Assembly (NCBI RefSeq): GCF_000472905.1
Contig: NZ_AXAR01000003.1
Location: 65,054 to 129,053, forward strand
Direction of reading: 5' to 3'
DNA: 64,000 bases
Origin: Alicyclobacillus pomorum DSM 14955
GTDB taxonomy: Bacteria > Bacillota > Bacilli > Alicyclobacillales > Alicyclobacillaceae
Shown: piece by piece, positions 33,557 through 43,545 of the stretch
Numbering within the stretch: the first letter of the stretch is position 1
How the letters are laid out: the number at the start of each line of letters is the position of its first letter
Notes under the pieces: model-generated
Databases searched by the model: none
Told to the model about the DNA's origin: nothing
Seen by the model: only the letters and a program-made list of their open reading frames with translations
Translations under genes and position numbers: made by a program

Positions 33557-35308
33557 ATGAGCGGACAACGCATCATCGTAGTCGGCGGTGGTCTGGCCGG
33601 CTTGATGACGACCATTAAAGTAGCAGAAGCGGGAATGTCAGTGGACTTGTTTTCACTGGTTCCAGTAAAACGCTCTCACTCCGTGTGTGCCCAGGGTGGC
33701 ATTAACGGTGCAGTAAACACCAAAGGTGAAGGCGACTCGCCCTGGATTCACTTTGACGATACGATTTACGGCGGAGACTTCCTCGCCAATCAAAAGCAAG
33801 TTTTGGCCATGTGTGAAGCGGCGCCTGGCATTATCCATTTGATGGACCGCATGGGGGTCATGTTTAACCGGACTCCGGAAGGTCTGCTCGACTTCCGTCG
33901 GTTCGGCGGCACCAAGCACCACCGCACTGCGTTTGCAGGTGCGTCCACGGGGCAACAATTGCTGTACGCTTTGGACGAGCAAGTCCGCCGTCACGAAGTG
34001 GCGGGGTTGGTCACCAAGTACGAAGGTTGGGACTTCCTCGGCGCCATCCTGGATGATGAAGGTGTTTGTCGCGGCATTGTGGCACAAGACCTCCGCTCCA
34101 TGGAAATTCATACGTTCCGCGGCGATGCGGTTGTCATCTGTACGGGTGGCAACGGCATGATTTTCGGGAAGAGCACGAACTCCCAGATCAACACCGGATC
34201 GGCAGCGTCTACGCTTTATCAACAAGGCGTCAAGTACGCGAACGGCGAGTTCATCCAGGTTCACCCAACCGCCATTCCAGGCGACGACAAGCTGCGCTTG
34301 ATGTCCGAATCTGCGCGCGGCGAAGGTGGACGAGTCTGGACCTACAAGGACGGAAAACCTTGGTATTTCCTAGAAGAAAAGTATCCAGAATACGGAAACC
34401 TGGTTCCCCGTGACATTGCAACCCGTGAGATCTACAAGGTCGTTGTGGAGATGGGGCTCGGTGTCGACGGCGAGAACCAGGTGTATCTTGATCTGTCCCA
34501 CATCCCGGCAGACGTGCTGAATGTGAAACTCGGCAACATTCTCGACATCTACGAAAAGTTCGTCGGTGACGATCCGCGCAAGGTCCCGATGCGCATCTTC
34601 CCGGCTGTGCACTACAGCATGGGTGGTCTGTGGGTCGATATCAATCAGCACACGAACATTCCGGGATTATTCGCTGCGGGTGAAGCGGACTTCCAGTACC
34701 ACGGCGCAAACCGCCTGGGTGCCAACTCCCTTGTCTCCGCCATCTACGGTGGCATGGTCGCAGGGCCGAATGCCGTGAATTACGTCAAGGGGCTGAAAAA
34801 GTCGGCGAACGACTTCTCGGAAACGCTCTTTGACCAGTACCGTAAGCGGGAAGAAGAGAAGTTCGAAGAAATCATGCGGCTGGATGGCACGGAGAACCCA
34901 TATCAGCTCCACCGCGAGCTTGGCAAAGTGATGACGGAAAACGTCACGGTCGTTCGCTACAATGACAGGCTGAAAAAGACCGACGAGAAGCTGCAAGAGC
35001 TCATGGAACGCTGGAAGAAGATCAAGCTTCCTGACAAGTCTCGTTGGCAAAACCAGTCCGCTCAGTTTACGCGCCATTTGTGGAACATGCTGCAACTGGC
35101 TCGCGTAATTACCATTGGTGCGCTGATGCGCAACGAGAGCCGTGGGGCACACTACAAACCAGAGTTCCCGAAGCGCGACGACGAGAATTTCTTGAAGACA
35201 ACCATTGCTACATTTACGCCTGACGGTCCTAAGATTTCATACGAAGAAGTTGACACCTCGCTGATTCCTCCACGTGAACGTAACTACGGTAAGAAGGAGG
35301 ATGCATGA
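33557..35308 (+). CDS. sdhA: Succinate dehydrogenase flavoprotein subunit
   Basis: A 583-residue FAD protein. The Rossmann motif 'VVGGGLAGLMTTIKVAE' is at the N-terminus, the FAD-linking histidine is in 'KRSHSVCAQGGINGA', and 'ESARGEGGRVW' with 'VHYSMGGLWVD' form the dicarboxylate site. It oxidises succinate to fumarate on the cytoplasmic face. AAGGAGGG precedes the ATG. It is 64 bases after sdhC. Confidence 0.96.
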   Translation: MSGQRIIVVGGGLAGLMTTIKVAEAGMSVDLFSLVPVKRSHSVCAQGGINGAVNTKGEGDSPWIHFDDTIYGGDFLANQKQVLAMCEAAPGIIHLMDRMGVMFNRTPEGLLDFRRFGGTKHHRTAFAGASTGQQLLYALDEQVRRHEVAGLVTKYEGWDFLGAILDDEGVCRGIVAQDLRSMEIHTFRGDAVVICTGGNGMIFGKSTNSQINTGSAASTLYQQGVKYANGEFIQVHPTAIPGDDKLRLMSESARGEGGRVWTYKDGKPWYFLEEKYPEYGNLVPRDIATREIYKVVVEMGLGVDGENQVYLDLSHIPADVLNVKLGNILDIYEKFVGDDPRKVPMRIFPAVHYSMGGLWVDINQHTNIPGLFAAGEADFQYHGANRLGANSLVSAIYGGMVAGPNAVNYVKGLKKSANDFSETLFDQYRKREEEKFEEIMRLDGTENPYQLHRELGKVMTENVTVVRYNDRLKKTDEKLQELMERWKKIKLPDKSRWQNQSAQFTRHLWNMLQLARVITIGALMRNESRGAHYKPEFPKRDDENFLKTTIATFTPDGPKISYEEVDTSLIPPRERNYGKKEDA

Positions 35309-35309
35309 C

Positions 35310-36077
35310 GTGACTCAGCAAACGGCAACTGCGAAGAAGACCGTTCACCTGATTATTGAACGTCAAGATGGTCCGAATTCTCCTGCCTATACGCAGGAGT
35401 TTGTCGTCGACTATGTTCCAGGTATGAATGTCATCGCCTGTTTGATGGCCATTCAGCGTAATCCGGTCGATAAAGACGGGAACCCCGTAGCCCCGGTGGC
35501 ATGGGAGATGAACTGCCTGGAAGAAATCTGTGGCGCATGCATGATGGTCATCAACGGTAAGCCTCGTCAGGCTTGTTCGGCCATTGTCGACCAACTGGAG
35601 CAACCCATTCGGTTGAAACCGGCCCGCACGTTCCCTGTTGTGCGCGACCTGGTGGTCGACCGGAGCCGCATGTTTGACGCGCTGAAGAAAGTAAAGGCGT
35701 GGATTCCGATTGACGGTACTTACGACCTGGGCCCCGGTCCGCGGATGCCGGAAAAAGATCGGCAGTGGGCCTATGAACTGTCTAGGTGCTTTACGTGCGG
35801 TGCGTGTGTGGAGGCGTGCCCAAACGTGAACGAACGCACGTCGTTCATTGGGCCATTCGCGATTTCACAGGCTCGGTTGTTTAACGAGCACCCAACAGGC
35901 AAGATGCACCGCGAAGAGCGGCTGGAAGCACTGATGGGCGAAGGCGGAATTCATGAATGCGGGAACGCGCAAAACTGCGTACAGGTTTGTCCGAAGGGCA
36001 TTCCGTTGACCACGTCGATTGCGGCGATGAATCGCCAAGTCAACGCGTATGCGATTGGTTCTTGGTTGAAAAAATAA
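35310..36077 (+). CDS. sdhB: Succinate dehydrogenase iron-sulfur subunit
   Basis: A 255-residue electron-transfer subunit. The [2Fe-2S] cysteines are in 'CLEEICGACMMVINGK', the [4Fe-4S] set is 'CFTCGACVEACP', and the [3Fe-4S] set lies in 'CGNAQNCVQVCPKG'. GTG at 35310 is 9 bases after AAGGAGG; the in-frame ATG at 35301 abuts the ribosome site and would add three residues. It starts directly after the sdhA stop and is followed by a terminator, closing the operon. Confidence 0.95.
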   Translation: MTQQTATAKKTVHLIIERQDGPNSPAYTQEFVVDYVPGMNVIACLMAIQRNPVDKDGNPVAPVAWEMNCLEEICGACMMVINGKPRQACSAIVDQLEQPIRLKPARTFPVVRDLVVDRSRMFDALKKVKAWIPIDGTYDLGPGPRMPEKDRQWAYELSRCFTCGACVEACPNVNERTSFIGPFAISQARLFNEHPTGKMHREERLEALMGEGGIHECGNAQNCVQVCPKGIPLTTSIAAMNRQVNAYAIGSWLKK

Positions 36078-36090
36078 GCGCTGTACGCGT

Positions 36091-36119
36091 GGTGGAGACG
36101 AAAGTCTCCACCATTTTTG
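36091..36119 (+). terminator. Terminator of sdhCAB
   Basis: A perfect 9-bp stem GGTGGAGAC/GTCTCCACC closed by a GAAA tetraloop, followed by ATTTTTG. Confidence 0.93.
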
Positions 36120-36175
36120 TTTACACCGGGGGTGCGCTGTCGATACTGGGACTGGGGATGAAGGAGCGAATCACT

Positions 36176-36796
36176 ATGATGAAACCCATGGAGCTCGGCT
36201 TCATCGTGGCTTTGTCCGTCCTCACCGTTCTTGCGACGGGCAGCGTGCTTCGGGATGCCAGCATCGGCCAGACGTCGTATGTGGATCAGGCAGTGTCGAA
36301 AGGAATTCACGCTGTGCAAGCGTGGGCCAGAAGTTCACTGTGGCAGGAAAACGTACCGGTCGAAGACTTGGCACAGTCGAAGCCGGCAGCGTCAACCTCT
36401 TCTGGTCCATCGGCCGGCCTAGAGGCCAAGGGATCTGTCAGCGGGACCGAAGCCTCGGGCGACGCAGCCCGTTGGCATGCACAAGACGTGGGGCGGCTGA
36501 CAAACATCGTCAAAACGGTCTTACAGTCCATGACGCCCGATGAGTGGAAGACGTTGGGGTCTGATATCGCGGCGCAGAACCCGTCATCAAAGGCAGTCGA
36601 GGTGGCGTCCATCGTCAAAAAGCACTTGTCTCCAGCAGACCAACAGTGGCTCACCACTCATTTTTCAGGACCGCAGGCTTTCAATGCTGGAGATTTGGAT
36701 CTCTTGCAACAGGTTGTCTCTGAGTGTAAGGCCAAACTGACGCCAGACGAGCAGTCTCAACTCCAACAGGAATTGTCGCAGTTGTTGACTTCGTGA
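36176..36796 (+). CDS. Hypothetical exported or membrane-anchored protein
   Basis: A 206-residue protein not recognised. The ATG at 36176 has AAGGAG 10 bases upstream. An N-terminal hydrophobic helix (about residues 6-24) without a clear signal-peptidase site suggests anchoring. A Ser/Ala/Gly-rich linker (about 62-95) follows. The C-terminal 100 residues are predicted helical, with two similar 'MTPDEWKTLGSDIA' and 'LTPDEQSQLQQELS' segments and 'LSPADQQWLTTH' between them, suggesting an internal repeat. B. subtilis has ysmA at this location, to which it is unrelated. A spore or envelope role is possible. Confidence 0.65.
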   Translation: MMKPMELGFIVALSVLTVLATGSVLRDASIGQTSYVDQAVSKGIHAVQAWARSSLWQENVPVEDLAQSKPAASTSSGPSAGLEAKGSVSGTEASGDAARWHAQDVGRLTNIVKTVLQSMTPDEWKTLGSDIAAQNPSSKAVEVASIVKKHLSPADQQWLTTHFSGPQAFNAGDLDLLQQVVSECKAKLTPDEQSQLQQELSQLLTS

Positions 36797-37070
36797 TGCC
36801 CGTAATGAACGATGCGATGCTAGGAATCTGCGAAAGTGTTGGAAGATAGCGGGCTCGAAGACGCTGTCACCCAAACGCCAGAGCAGCCAGTGTGACATGG
36901 TGGGACCCAATACAAGGGTGTCACCGTTTTGCTGTTCAGCACAAGTTTGTAGTGTGACAAGCCCTTACTCACCGACTTAGATTGTCAGATCGGCAAATCC
37001 GTGGTACCCTAAATAAACCGAGAAAGTCCATAAACATGCTAGGAATATAGTTCGTCTTGGGGTGGAAAAC

Positions 37071-37745
37071 ATGGGGAGAGAATTCCTGGATTTGTTCGAC
37101 CGTTGGGCGTCTACGTACGATGAGACGGTTTACGGTGGGGATAAAGAGTACGTTGAGGTGTTTTCAGGATATGATGAGATTTTGCAGAGCGTCGCGGAGC
37201 GGACCGTGGGAACGGTGCTCGAGTTTGGCGTTGGCACGGGCAACCTGACCGCAAAGCTGGTCGCGTTAGGGCGCCGTGTGATTGGTGTGGAACCGTCCGT
37301 TGAAATGCGTAAACTCGCGCAGCATCGGCTCGCGAATGTGCCAATTCACGACGGCGATTTTCTGCACTTCGAATTGCCGATTCAGCACGTTGATTCCATT
37401 GTCAGCACGTACGCCTTTCACCACTTGACGGACGACGAAAAACGGCTGGCCGCTCGGCGATTTAATACACTGCTTTCGATGGGCGGAAAGGTCGTCTTCG
37501 CTGACACCGTCTTTGTGGATCAAGAAGCGAAGGAGAAAGCCATCCGCAAGGCCCAAATTGAATTGCGCTCCAACCTCGCAAACGACCTGGCCACTGAATA
37601 CTATACAACTGTACCGGAGATGACGAGGATATTTCAGGAGGCTGGCTTTGACATTGAGTTCGCCCAATGCAATGCATACGTGTGGCGGTGGGAGGCTACG
37701 AAGATTCAACCGGTCGAAGCACAAGATGCTCCTGCTGTACAATGA
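37071..37745 (+). CDS. yrrT: Class I SAM-dependent methyltransferase, YrrT-like
   Basis: A 224-residue methyltransferase. The SAM-binding motif I is 'VLEFGVGTGNLT', followed by the acidic 'GVEPS' and 'DSIVSTYAFHHL'. ATG at 37071 follows TTGGGGTGG; the GTG at 37062 overlaps it. In B. subtilis yrrT heads the operon for methionine-to-cysteine conversion (yrrT-mtnN-mccA-mccB). The same neighbours, without mtnN, occur here, which supports the name. The substrate is not known. The upstream gap 36797-37070 shows no SAM riboswitch. Confidence 0.82.
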   Translation: MGREFLDLFDRWASTYDETVYGGDKEYVEVFSGYDEILQSVAERTVGTVLEFGVGTGNLTAKLVALGRRVIGVEPSVEMRKLAQHRLANVPIHDGDFLHFELPIQHVDSIVSTYAFHHLTDDEKRLAARRFNTLLSMGGKVVFADTVFVDQEAKEKAIRKAQIELRSNLANDLATEYYTTVPEMTRIFQEAGFDIEFAQCNAYVWRWEATKIQPVEAQDAPAVQ

Positions 37746-37782
37746 AGAAGCACGCCGGTCCAGAAGAACCTAAGAGGGTGGT

Positions 37783-38718
37783 GTGATACTGGTGGATGGT
37801 GTGATTACAGATATTCGAGCGTTGATTGGCCATACGCCCCTGATGGAGTTGAAGCATTCCGGCGTGCCGAATGGAGTTCGATTGCTTGCGAAACTCGAAT
37901 ACTTCAACCCTGGTGGCAGCGTAAAGGACAGACTGGGCGTGGAGTTGATTCGGGACGCCTTCGCGACCGGGAAGTTAAAGAAGGGTGGAACCATCATCGA
38001 ACCCACCGCTGGCAACACAGGGATTGGGTTAGCGTTGGCCGCGCTTCACGAGGATGTCTCGGTGATCTTCGTGGTCCCGGAAAAGTTTAGCGTTGAGAAA
38101 CAGCAACTGATGCGCGCACTTGGCGCGAAGATTGTGCATACACCGACCGAAGAAGGCATGAAAGGCGCCATCCGGAAAGTGGAAGAACTCTTAGCAGAAA
38201 TTCCGGGTTCATTCAGCCCCAGTCAGTTCGCCAATCCAGCGAATCCGGCGGCGTACTATAAGACGCTGGGTCCAGAAATCTGGGACCAGACGCAGGGTCA
38301 GGTAGATATCTTTGTAGCGGGAGCAGGGACCGGCGGAACGTTTATGGGGACGGCCAGGTACCTGAAAGAGCAAAACCCGGCCGTGAAGACTGTGATTGTA
38401 GAGCCTGAGGGCTCCATCTTGGGCGGTGGACCAGTGGGTCCCCACGAAACCGAAGGGATTGGCATGGAGTTCTTGCCGCCATTTATGGACAAGACGTACT
38501 TCCAGGCGATTCACACGGTGTCGGACAAGGATGCGTTTCGCAGAGTGCACGAGTTGGCGCGGAACGAGGGACTCCTCGTCGGTAGTTCATCTGGTGCGGC
38601 GATGCACGCAGCCTTAGAAGAAGCGAACCATGCCCCCAAGGGAACGACGATTGTGACCATTTTTCCGGACAGCAGTGAGCGGTACTTGAGCAAGAACATC
38701 TACCAGGGAGGTTTTTAA
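37783..38718 (+). CDS. mccA: Cystathionine beta-synthase (O-acetylserine-dependent), cysteine-synthase family
   Basis: A 311-residue fold-type II PLP enzyme. The lysine is in '[15 protein letters not shown]', the phosphate loop is '[11 protein letters not shown]', and '[14 protein letters not shown]' replaces the TSGNTG motif of classical cysteine synthases, a change typical of the MccA/CBS-like branch. It joins homocysteine with O-acetylserine or serine to make cystathionine. The downstream mccB starts immediately after the stop (TAAATG), so the two are coupled. Confidence 0.88.
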   Translation: MILVDGVITDIRALIGHTPLMELKHSGVPNGVRLLAKLEYFNPGGSVKDRLGVELIRDAFATGKLKKGGTIIEPTAGNTGIGLALAALHEDVSVIFVVPEKFSVEKQQLMRALGAKIVHTPTEEGMKGAIRKVEELLAEIPGSFSPSQFANPANPAAYYKTLGPEIWDQTQGQVDIFVAGAGTGGTFMGTARYLKEQNPAVKTVIVEPEGSILGGGPVGPHETEGIGMEFLPPFMDKTYFQAIHTVSDKDAFRRVHELARNEGLLVGSSSGAAMHAALEEANHAPKGTTIVTIFPDSSERYLSKNIYQGGF

Positions 38719-39852
<1,134 letters not shown>

Positions 39853-39871
39853 TGGTTGACTGAACCAGGAT

Positions 39872-39908
39872 TGGCCGCAGGGGTATTCTCCACTCGTGCG
39901 GCCATTTG
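39872..39908 (+). terminator. Terminator candidate after mccB
   Basis: An 8-bp stem TGGCCGCA/TGCGGCCA with a 17-base loop and a TTTGT tail. Confidence 0.65.
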
Positions 39909-40065
39909 TATGACCATGCTCGGAATGGACGGTTTCAAACCGCAAGCCATCTCTCGTGGTGCTGAATCCCTCTATTGAATTTACAAATTTCCCATTATAA
40001 CAAACACTGTGATAGCGTGGCCAGCGTGCGGGCTTGCCTGCTCGCCCATGTTTTCCGATTTCCGC

Positions 40066-40093
40066 ACACGGTTTCACAGGCCGTCATACTATA
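40066..40093 (+). promoter_or_regulatory. Sigma-K-type promoter for gerE
   Basis: The -10 box CATACTATA at 40085-40093 fits CATANNNTA, and AC dinucleotides lie 15 and 17 bases upstream as expected for sigma-K. B. subtilis gerE is transcribed by sigma-K, which supports the match. Confidence 0.65.
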
Positions 40094-40144
40094 GCGTGAC
40101 TGTATCCCATTCTTGTAGACCGAGCGACAAGGAGGGATAAAAGA

Positions 40145-40372
40145 ATGTCTTCCGGCAATGACATGCGGGTGAAGTCACTACTGACAAATCGTGAGCGAGA
40201 AGTATTCGAATTGCTGGTTCAAGACAAGACGACAAAGGAAATCGCAGCCCAGCTGTTTGTGAGCGAGAAGACAGTGCGTAATCACATTTCCAATGTGATG
40301 AAGAAACTTAATGTAAAGGGACGCTCCCAAGCCGTCGTAGAACTCGTGCGACTGGGCGAACTGAATATTTGA
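40145..40372 (+). CDS. gerE: Spore-coat gene regulator GerE
   Basis: A 75-residue LuxR-type helix-turn-helix protein, the same size as B. subtilis GerE (74). 'LTNREREVFELLVQDKTTKE' and 'FVSEKTVRNHISNVMKKL' form the DNA-binding domain and are nearly identical to GerE. GerE acts late in the mother cell, activating or repressing sigma-K-dependent coat genes. AAGGAGGGATAAAAGA precedes the ATG. It has a sigma-K-like promoter and sits between metabolic genes as in B. subtilis. Confidence 0.96.
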   Translation: MSSGNDMRVKSLLTNREREVFELLVQDKTTKEIAAQLFVSEKTVRNHISNVMKKLNVKGRSQAVVELVRLGELNI

Positions 40373-40379
40373 CGTAATT

Positions 40380-40413
40380 ACCCCTACAGTGACATGGTGT
40401 AGGGGTGTCCTTT
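40380..40413 (+). terminator. Terminator after gerE
   Basis: A perfect 9-bp stem ACCCCTACA/TGTAGGGGT and a CCTTTC tail, a few bases after the gerE stop. Confidence 0.7.
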
Positions 40414-40479
40414 CGTTGACGCTGGCAGGGGAGAATGATACAATCTGCAAGAACACAACGTCTTAATTGAGGTGTGCCT

Positions 40480-40920
40480 GTGGGGGTTACGTTCTCCAAC
40501 CACGTGGTTGAGATTGAAAAGCATCTTCGGATGATTGCGTCGACCGTGCGCCGCAGAGGGCGGATGTTGCTCGAGCAGTATCATATGACACCGCCGCAGT
40601 TCGACGCGCTCGTGATCCTGGATCGGGATGGCGTGTTGACCATCGGGGACTTGAGCAACCGCCTCTACCTTGCGTATAGCACCACAACAGACTTGGTTGA
40701 TAGGTTGGAACGAGCGTCGTTTGTGGTGCGTGAGCGCGATTCGGAGGACCGTCGAGTGGTGCGAGTGCGGCTCTTGGAAAAAGGTCGGCAAATGATTGAG
40801 AAGGTGCTGGATGCGCGACGCGCGTACCTTGCAGGAGTCCTGGAGTCAGTCAGTTCGAAAGATCAGGAAGAAATATTGAGGATATTAGCGTTGTTAAATG
40901 ACAAAATGGACAAGAACTGA
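40480..40920 (+). CDS. MarR family regulator (YsmB position)
   Basis: A 146-residue MarR protein. GTG at 40480 lies 5-6 bases after TGAGGTG; GTG at 40474 would overlap it. The HTH is 'IGDLSNRLYLAYSTTTDLVDRLE' and the wing 'RERDSEDRRVVRVRLLEKGRQ'. The location between gerE and racE matches B. subtilis ysmB, whose role is unknown. Followed by its own terminator. Confidence 0.88.
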   Translation: MGVTFSNHVVEIEKHLRMIASTVRRRGRMLLEQYHMTPPQFDALVILDRDGVLTIGDLSNRLYLAYSTTTDLVDRLERASFVVRERDSEDRRVVRVRLLEKGRQMIEKVLDARRAYLAGVLESVSSKDQEEILRILALLNDKMDKN

Positions 40921-40923
40921 CAT

Positions 40924-40955
40924 GCTGTGCGAATGCCGCACAGCGTTTCCTTTTT
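40924..40955 (+). terminator. Terminator after the YsmB-like gene
   Basis: An 8-bp stem GCTGTGCG/CGCACAGC, a five-base loop and a TTTCCTTTTT tail. Confidence 0.88.
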
Positions 40956-41045
40956 CGCGCCAGGTTCCTCCACGTCATATACATGCAGAAGTATATCGAT
41001 GCAGAAGTCATCACAGTACTAGCGTTTCAGGGAGCGGTGAAATAC

Positions 41046-41873
41046 GTGTCAAACCAATTGCCGATTGGTGTTTTTGATTCTGGCGTCGGAGGATTGACGG
41101 TAGCCTCGGCAATCAAAGCCGAGCTGCCCAATGAGACCATTACCTATTTTGGAGATACAGCACGGTGCCCATATGGGGACAAAACACCGGAGCAGGTACT
41201 TGAATATTCAACAGAAATCTGTGACTTTCTGGTGCAGCGTGGGGTCAAAATGTTGGTCGTCGCCTGCAATACGGCCACGGCCGTCGCGCTGCCGACATTG
41301 CAACAGCGTTACCACGTTCCTGTGCTCGGCGTCGTACGCCCTGGAGCCCGCGCTGCAGTCCGCGCCACCGAGACCATGCGGATTGGTGTGATTGGAACGG
41401 CCGTGACGGTCAAGAGTGGTGTCTACGAACGCGCCATCAAATCCCTTCTTCCGAAGGCTGAGGTGTACAGTCTTGCGTGTCCGGAATTCGTGCCGCTCGT
41501 AGAACGCGGGGAAACGTCTGGAAAACACGTCGAACGGATTGTCCAGGAACGTCTTCTCCCGTTACAGAAACGTGACATCGACACGCTGATTCTGGGATGC
41601 ACGCACTACCCGCACTTGGAATCCGTCATTCAGCGCGCCGTGGGTGACCACGTCCGCCTCATTTCGTCTGCCTACGAGACAGCTCGAGAGGTGAAAGCGG
41701 TACTGTCCGACCAAGCCTGGACAGCGGATCGTACCGAACCAGCAGTCGACCAATACTTCACGAGCGGCGACGGCGTGCGCATGGAGCAGGCACTCCAGAA
41801 GTGGATGCGTGCCTGGGCGGATGACGCCTTTGTCATCCACGTAGGGATGGAATCGTTGACGTGCAGCCTGTGA
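41046..41873 (+). CDS. murI: Glutamate racemase
   Basis: A 275-residue racemase that makes D-glutamate for peptidoglycan. The two catalytic cysteines are C74 in 'VVACNTATA' and C185 in 'LGCTHYPHL', the same spacing as in B. subtilis RacE, and 'GVFDSGVGGLTV' binds substrate. The GTG at 41046 is selected over a 21-residue extension from 40983. GGGAGCGGTG lies upstream. Gene order matches racE of B. subtilis. Confidence 0.95.
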   Translation: MSNQLPIGVFDSGVGGLTVASAIKAELPNETITYFGDTARCPYGDKTPEQVLEYSTEICDFLVQRGVKMLVVACNTATAVALPTLQQRYHVPVLGVVRPGARAAVRATETMRIGVIGTAVTVKSGVYERAIKSLLPKAEVYSLACPEFVPLVERGETSGKHVERIVQERLLPLQKRDIDTLILGCTHYPHLESVIQRAVGDHVRLISSAYETAREVKAVLSDQAWTADRTEPAVDQYFTSGDGVRMEQALQKWMRAWADDAFVIHVGMESLTCSL

Positions 41874-41967
41874 CACGAAACACACGCCAGATCCACTGGG
41901 GACAATCCACGAAATGTGGTACGATGTGAAGCAACCGCAACGGTGATGGACATGGAGTGAGCACGTA

Positions 41968-42576
41968 GTGAAGACGATTTATCTCGCCACAAAGAACGCA
42001 CACAAAGTAGGGGAGTTCGCGGCACTTTTGCAGCCGCTGTCAGTGTCCGTTCAGCCGTTGCCGGACGGCGTTCCGGACTGTCCGGAAACAGGCACCACGT
42101 TTGAATCCAATGCCATGCAAAAAGCGTCATTTTACGCCGCTTATTGCGATTCGTGGGTACTGGCGGACGACTCTGGGTTGTGCGTAGATTGGCTTCATGG
42201 AGCTCCCGGAGTTCATTCTGCCAGATATGCCGGTGTGCACGGAGACAGTGCCGCCAACAATGAGAAGTTACTGAGAGCACTCAACGGGGTGCCCGAATCG
42301 GAACGGAATGCACAATTCGTATGCGTTTTGGCACTCTACCACCGTCGGTACGGCACCGGGTATGTGGCGCGTGGCGAGGTCCACGGTAGGATTGCTCTGC
42401 AGCCAAGTGGTCAGTCTGGTTTTGGATACGATCCGCTGTTTTACGTCCCAGAACTCGGCTGCACGTTTGGCGACTTGCCAACGGATGTGAAGAACTCGGT
42501 GTCTCACAGGGCGAAGGCTGTACAAGTTCTGACTCAATTGTGGAGGGGGGCGGAGGATGAGGCTGTGCATCGTTAG
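41968..42576 (+). CDS. rdgB: XTP/dITP diphosphatase (RdgB/HAM1 family)
   Basis: A 202-residue nucleotide house-cleaning enzyme. 'YLATKNAHKVGEFAALL' binds the triphosphate, 'FESNAMQKA' and 'LADDSGLCVDWLHGAPGVHS' carry the metal-binding acids, and 'GFGYDPLFYVPELG' closes the site. It removes inosine and xanthosine triphosphates from the pool. GTG start at 41968. It overlaps the next gene by 20 bases. Confidence 0.95.
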   Translation: MKTIYLATKNAHKVGEFAALLQPLSVSVQPLPDGVPDCPETGTTFESNAMQKASFYAAYCDSWVLADDSGLCVDWLHGAPGVHSARYAGVHGDSAANNEKLLRALNGVPESERNAQFVCVLALYHRRYGTGYVARGEVHGRIALQPSGQSGFGYDPLFYVPELGCTFGDLPTDVKNSVSHRAKAVQVLTQLWRGAEDEAVHR

Positions 42577-43114
42577 CGATACGCATCGCTACCGACACGA
42601 ATTATTGAGCGCTGTGAAGAGCGTTCCCAAGATTGACGCCATTTTGCACGCAGGGGATGAAATTGAAGACGTACGTTGGCTCGCGCAACGAGTGGACTGG
42701 CCCATCTACGCAGTGGCAGGAAACTGGGATTCCGGAAGCCGCGACTTCCCACATGATTTGACCATCGACGCGTTCGGCCCGCGCATCTTTCTGACACATG
42801 GTCATCGCTGGAGGGTAAAAGAAGGGATGAAGGCGCTCACGGAACGCGCCAAAGCCGTGGGTGCAAACATCGTCGTCTTTGGCCACACGCACACGGCCGT
42901 CGTGCTGATGTCGGACGGCATCCTGTTTGTCAATCCTGGCAGTCTGGCTGCGCCGCGCGGCCGCAGAGAGCGGACGTTTGCGGTGCTGGACATTGCTCCG
43001 GCAAACGCTCCAGATGCTTACAACGTCAAGGTCTCCCATTACACGAGTCAGGGCGAGCTAACCAGTGGGCAGATGCGAGTGACCATGATAAAAAGTTCCA
43101 TCCCCAACAATTGA
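42557..43114 (+). CDS. ysnB: YfcE/MJ0936-type metallophosphoesterase (YsnB)
   Basis: A 185-residue phosphodiesterase-like protein. Metal-binding motifs occur in order: 'VSDTHR', 'HAGDEIED', 'AGNWD', 'THGHRW' and 'FGHTHT'. The ATG at 42557 lies within rdgB behind GGAGGGGGGCGGAGG, so the two are translationally coupled as in B. subtilis ysnA-ysnB. Physiological substrate unknown. Confidence 0.92.
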   Translation: MRLCIVSDTHRYRHELLSAVKSVPKIDAILHAGDEIEDVRWLAQRVDWPIYAVAGNWDSGSRDFPHDLTIDAFGPRIFLTHGHRWRVKEGMKALTERAKAVGANIVVFGHTHTAVVLMSDGILFVNPGSLAAPRGRRERTFAVLDIAPANAPDAYNVKVSHYTSQGELTSGQMRVTMIKSSIPNN

Positions 43115-43229
43115 ATGCGAAGACTTGATCTCTTGGGGCGATATCGTCTACACTGTTTGAGTGCAGACGAACGACTGACACGTTTGTTAGTGACGAGTGT
43201 ACGGGTGCATGGATTGTAGCGCTCCTGAC

Positions 43230-43303
43230 GCGGGTGTAGTTCAGTGGTAGAACTCCAGCCTTCCAAGCTGGTCGCGTGGGTTCGATTCCCATCACCCGCT
43301 CCA
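43230..43303 (+). tRNA. tRNA-Gly (anticodon TCC)
   Basis: A 74-base cloverleaf with acceptor GCGGGTG/CACCCGC, anticodon stem CCAGC/GCTGG around CTTCCAA, and encoded CCA. Confidence 0.97.
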
Positions 43304-43304
43304 T

Positions 43305-43381
43305 GTCTCAGTAGCTCAGCTGGATAGAGCAACAGCCTTCTAAGCTGTGGGTCGGGGGTTCGAATCCCTCCTGAGACGCCA
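43305..43381 (+). tRNA. tRNA-Arg (anticodon TCT)
   Basis: A 77-base cloverleaf with acceptor GTCTCAG/CTGAGAC, anticodon stem ACAGC/GCTGT around CTTCTAA, and encoded CCA. Confidence 0.97.
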
Positions 43382-43414
43382 CAACCATTATGGATGACCC
43401 GTCATCGGGTGCTT

Positions 43415-43452
43415 GTTGCGGAGTGTGCGCAGCTGTCGCTGAACTCCGCAAC
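43415..43452. repeat. 10-bp inverted repeat overlapping the tig promoter
   Basis: GTTGCGGAGT (43415-43424) and ACTCCGCAAC (43443-43452) are exact complements with an 18-base spacer. The right arm fills the space between the likely -35 and -10 of tig. It could be an operator or the terminator of the tRNA transcript. Confidence 0.6.
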
Positions 43453-43462
43453 ATGGTATAAT
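43434..43462 (+). promoter_or_regulatory. Extended -10 promoter for tig
   Basis: TGGTATAAT at 43454-43462 is an extended -10 box. The -35 region is poor, as is common for this promoter type. Confidence 0.6.
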
Positions 43463-43545
43463 GGGCGCGTTGTGTACGGACAAGATTGTCCGCTGCACAA
43501 GATTTACAGGGCAACTTGGCCGTGTTTTGGGGAGGAACTTGACAC

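Noticed and set aside
36797-37070. Possible SAM riboswitch before the yrrT operon
   Set aside because: The conserved S-box blocks are absent, and only weak hairpins are visible.
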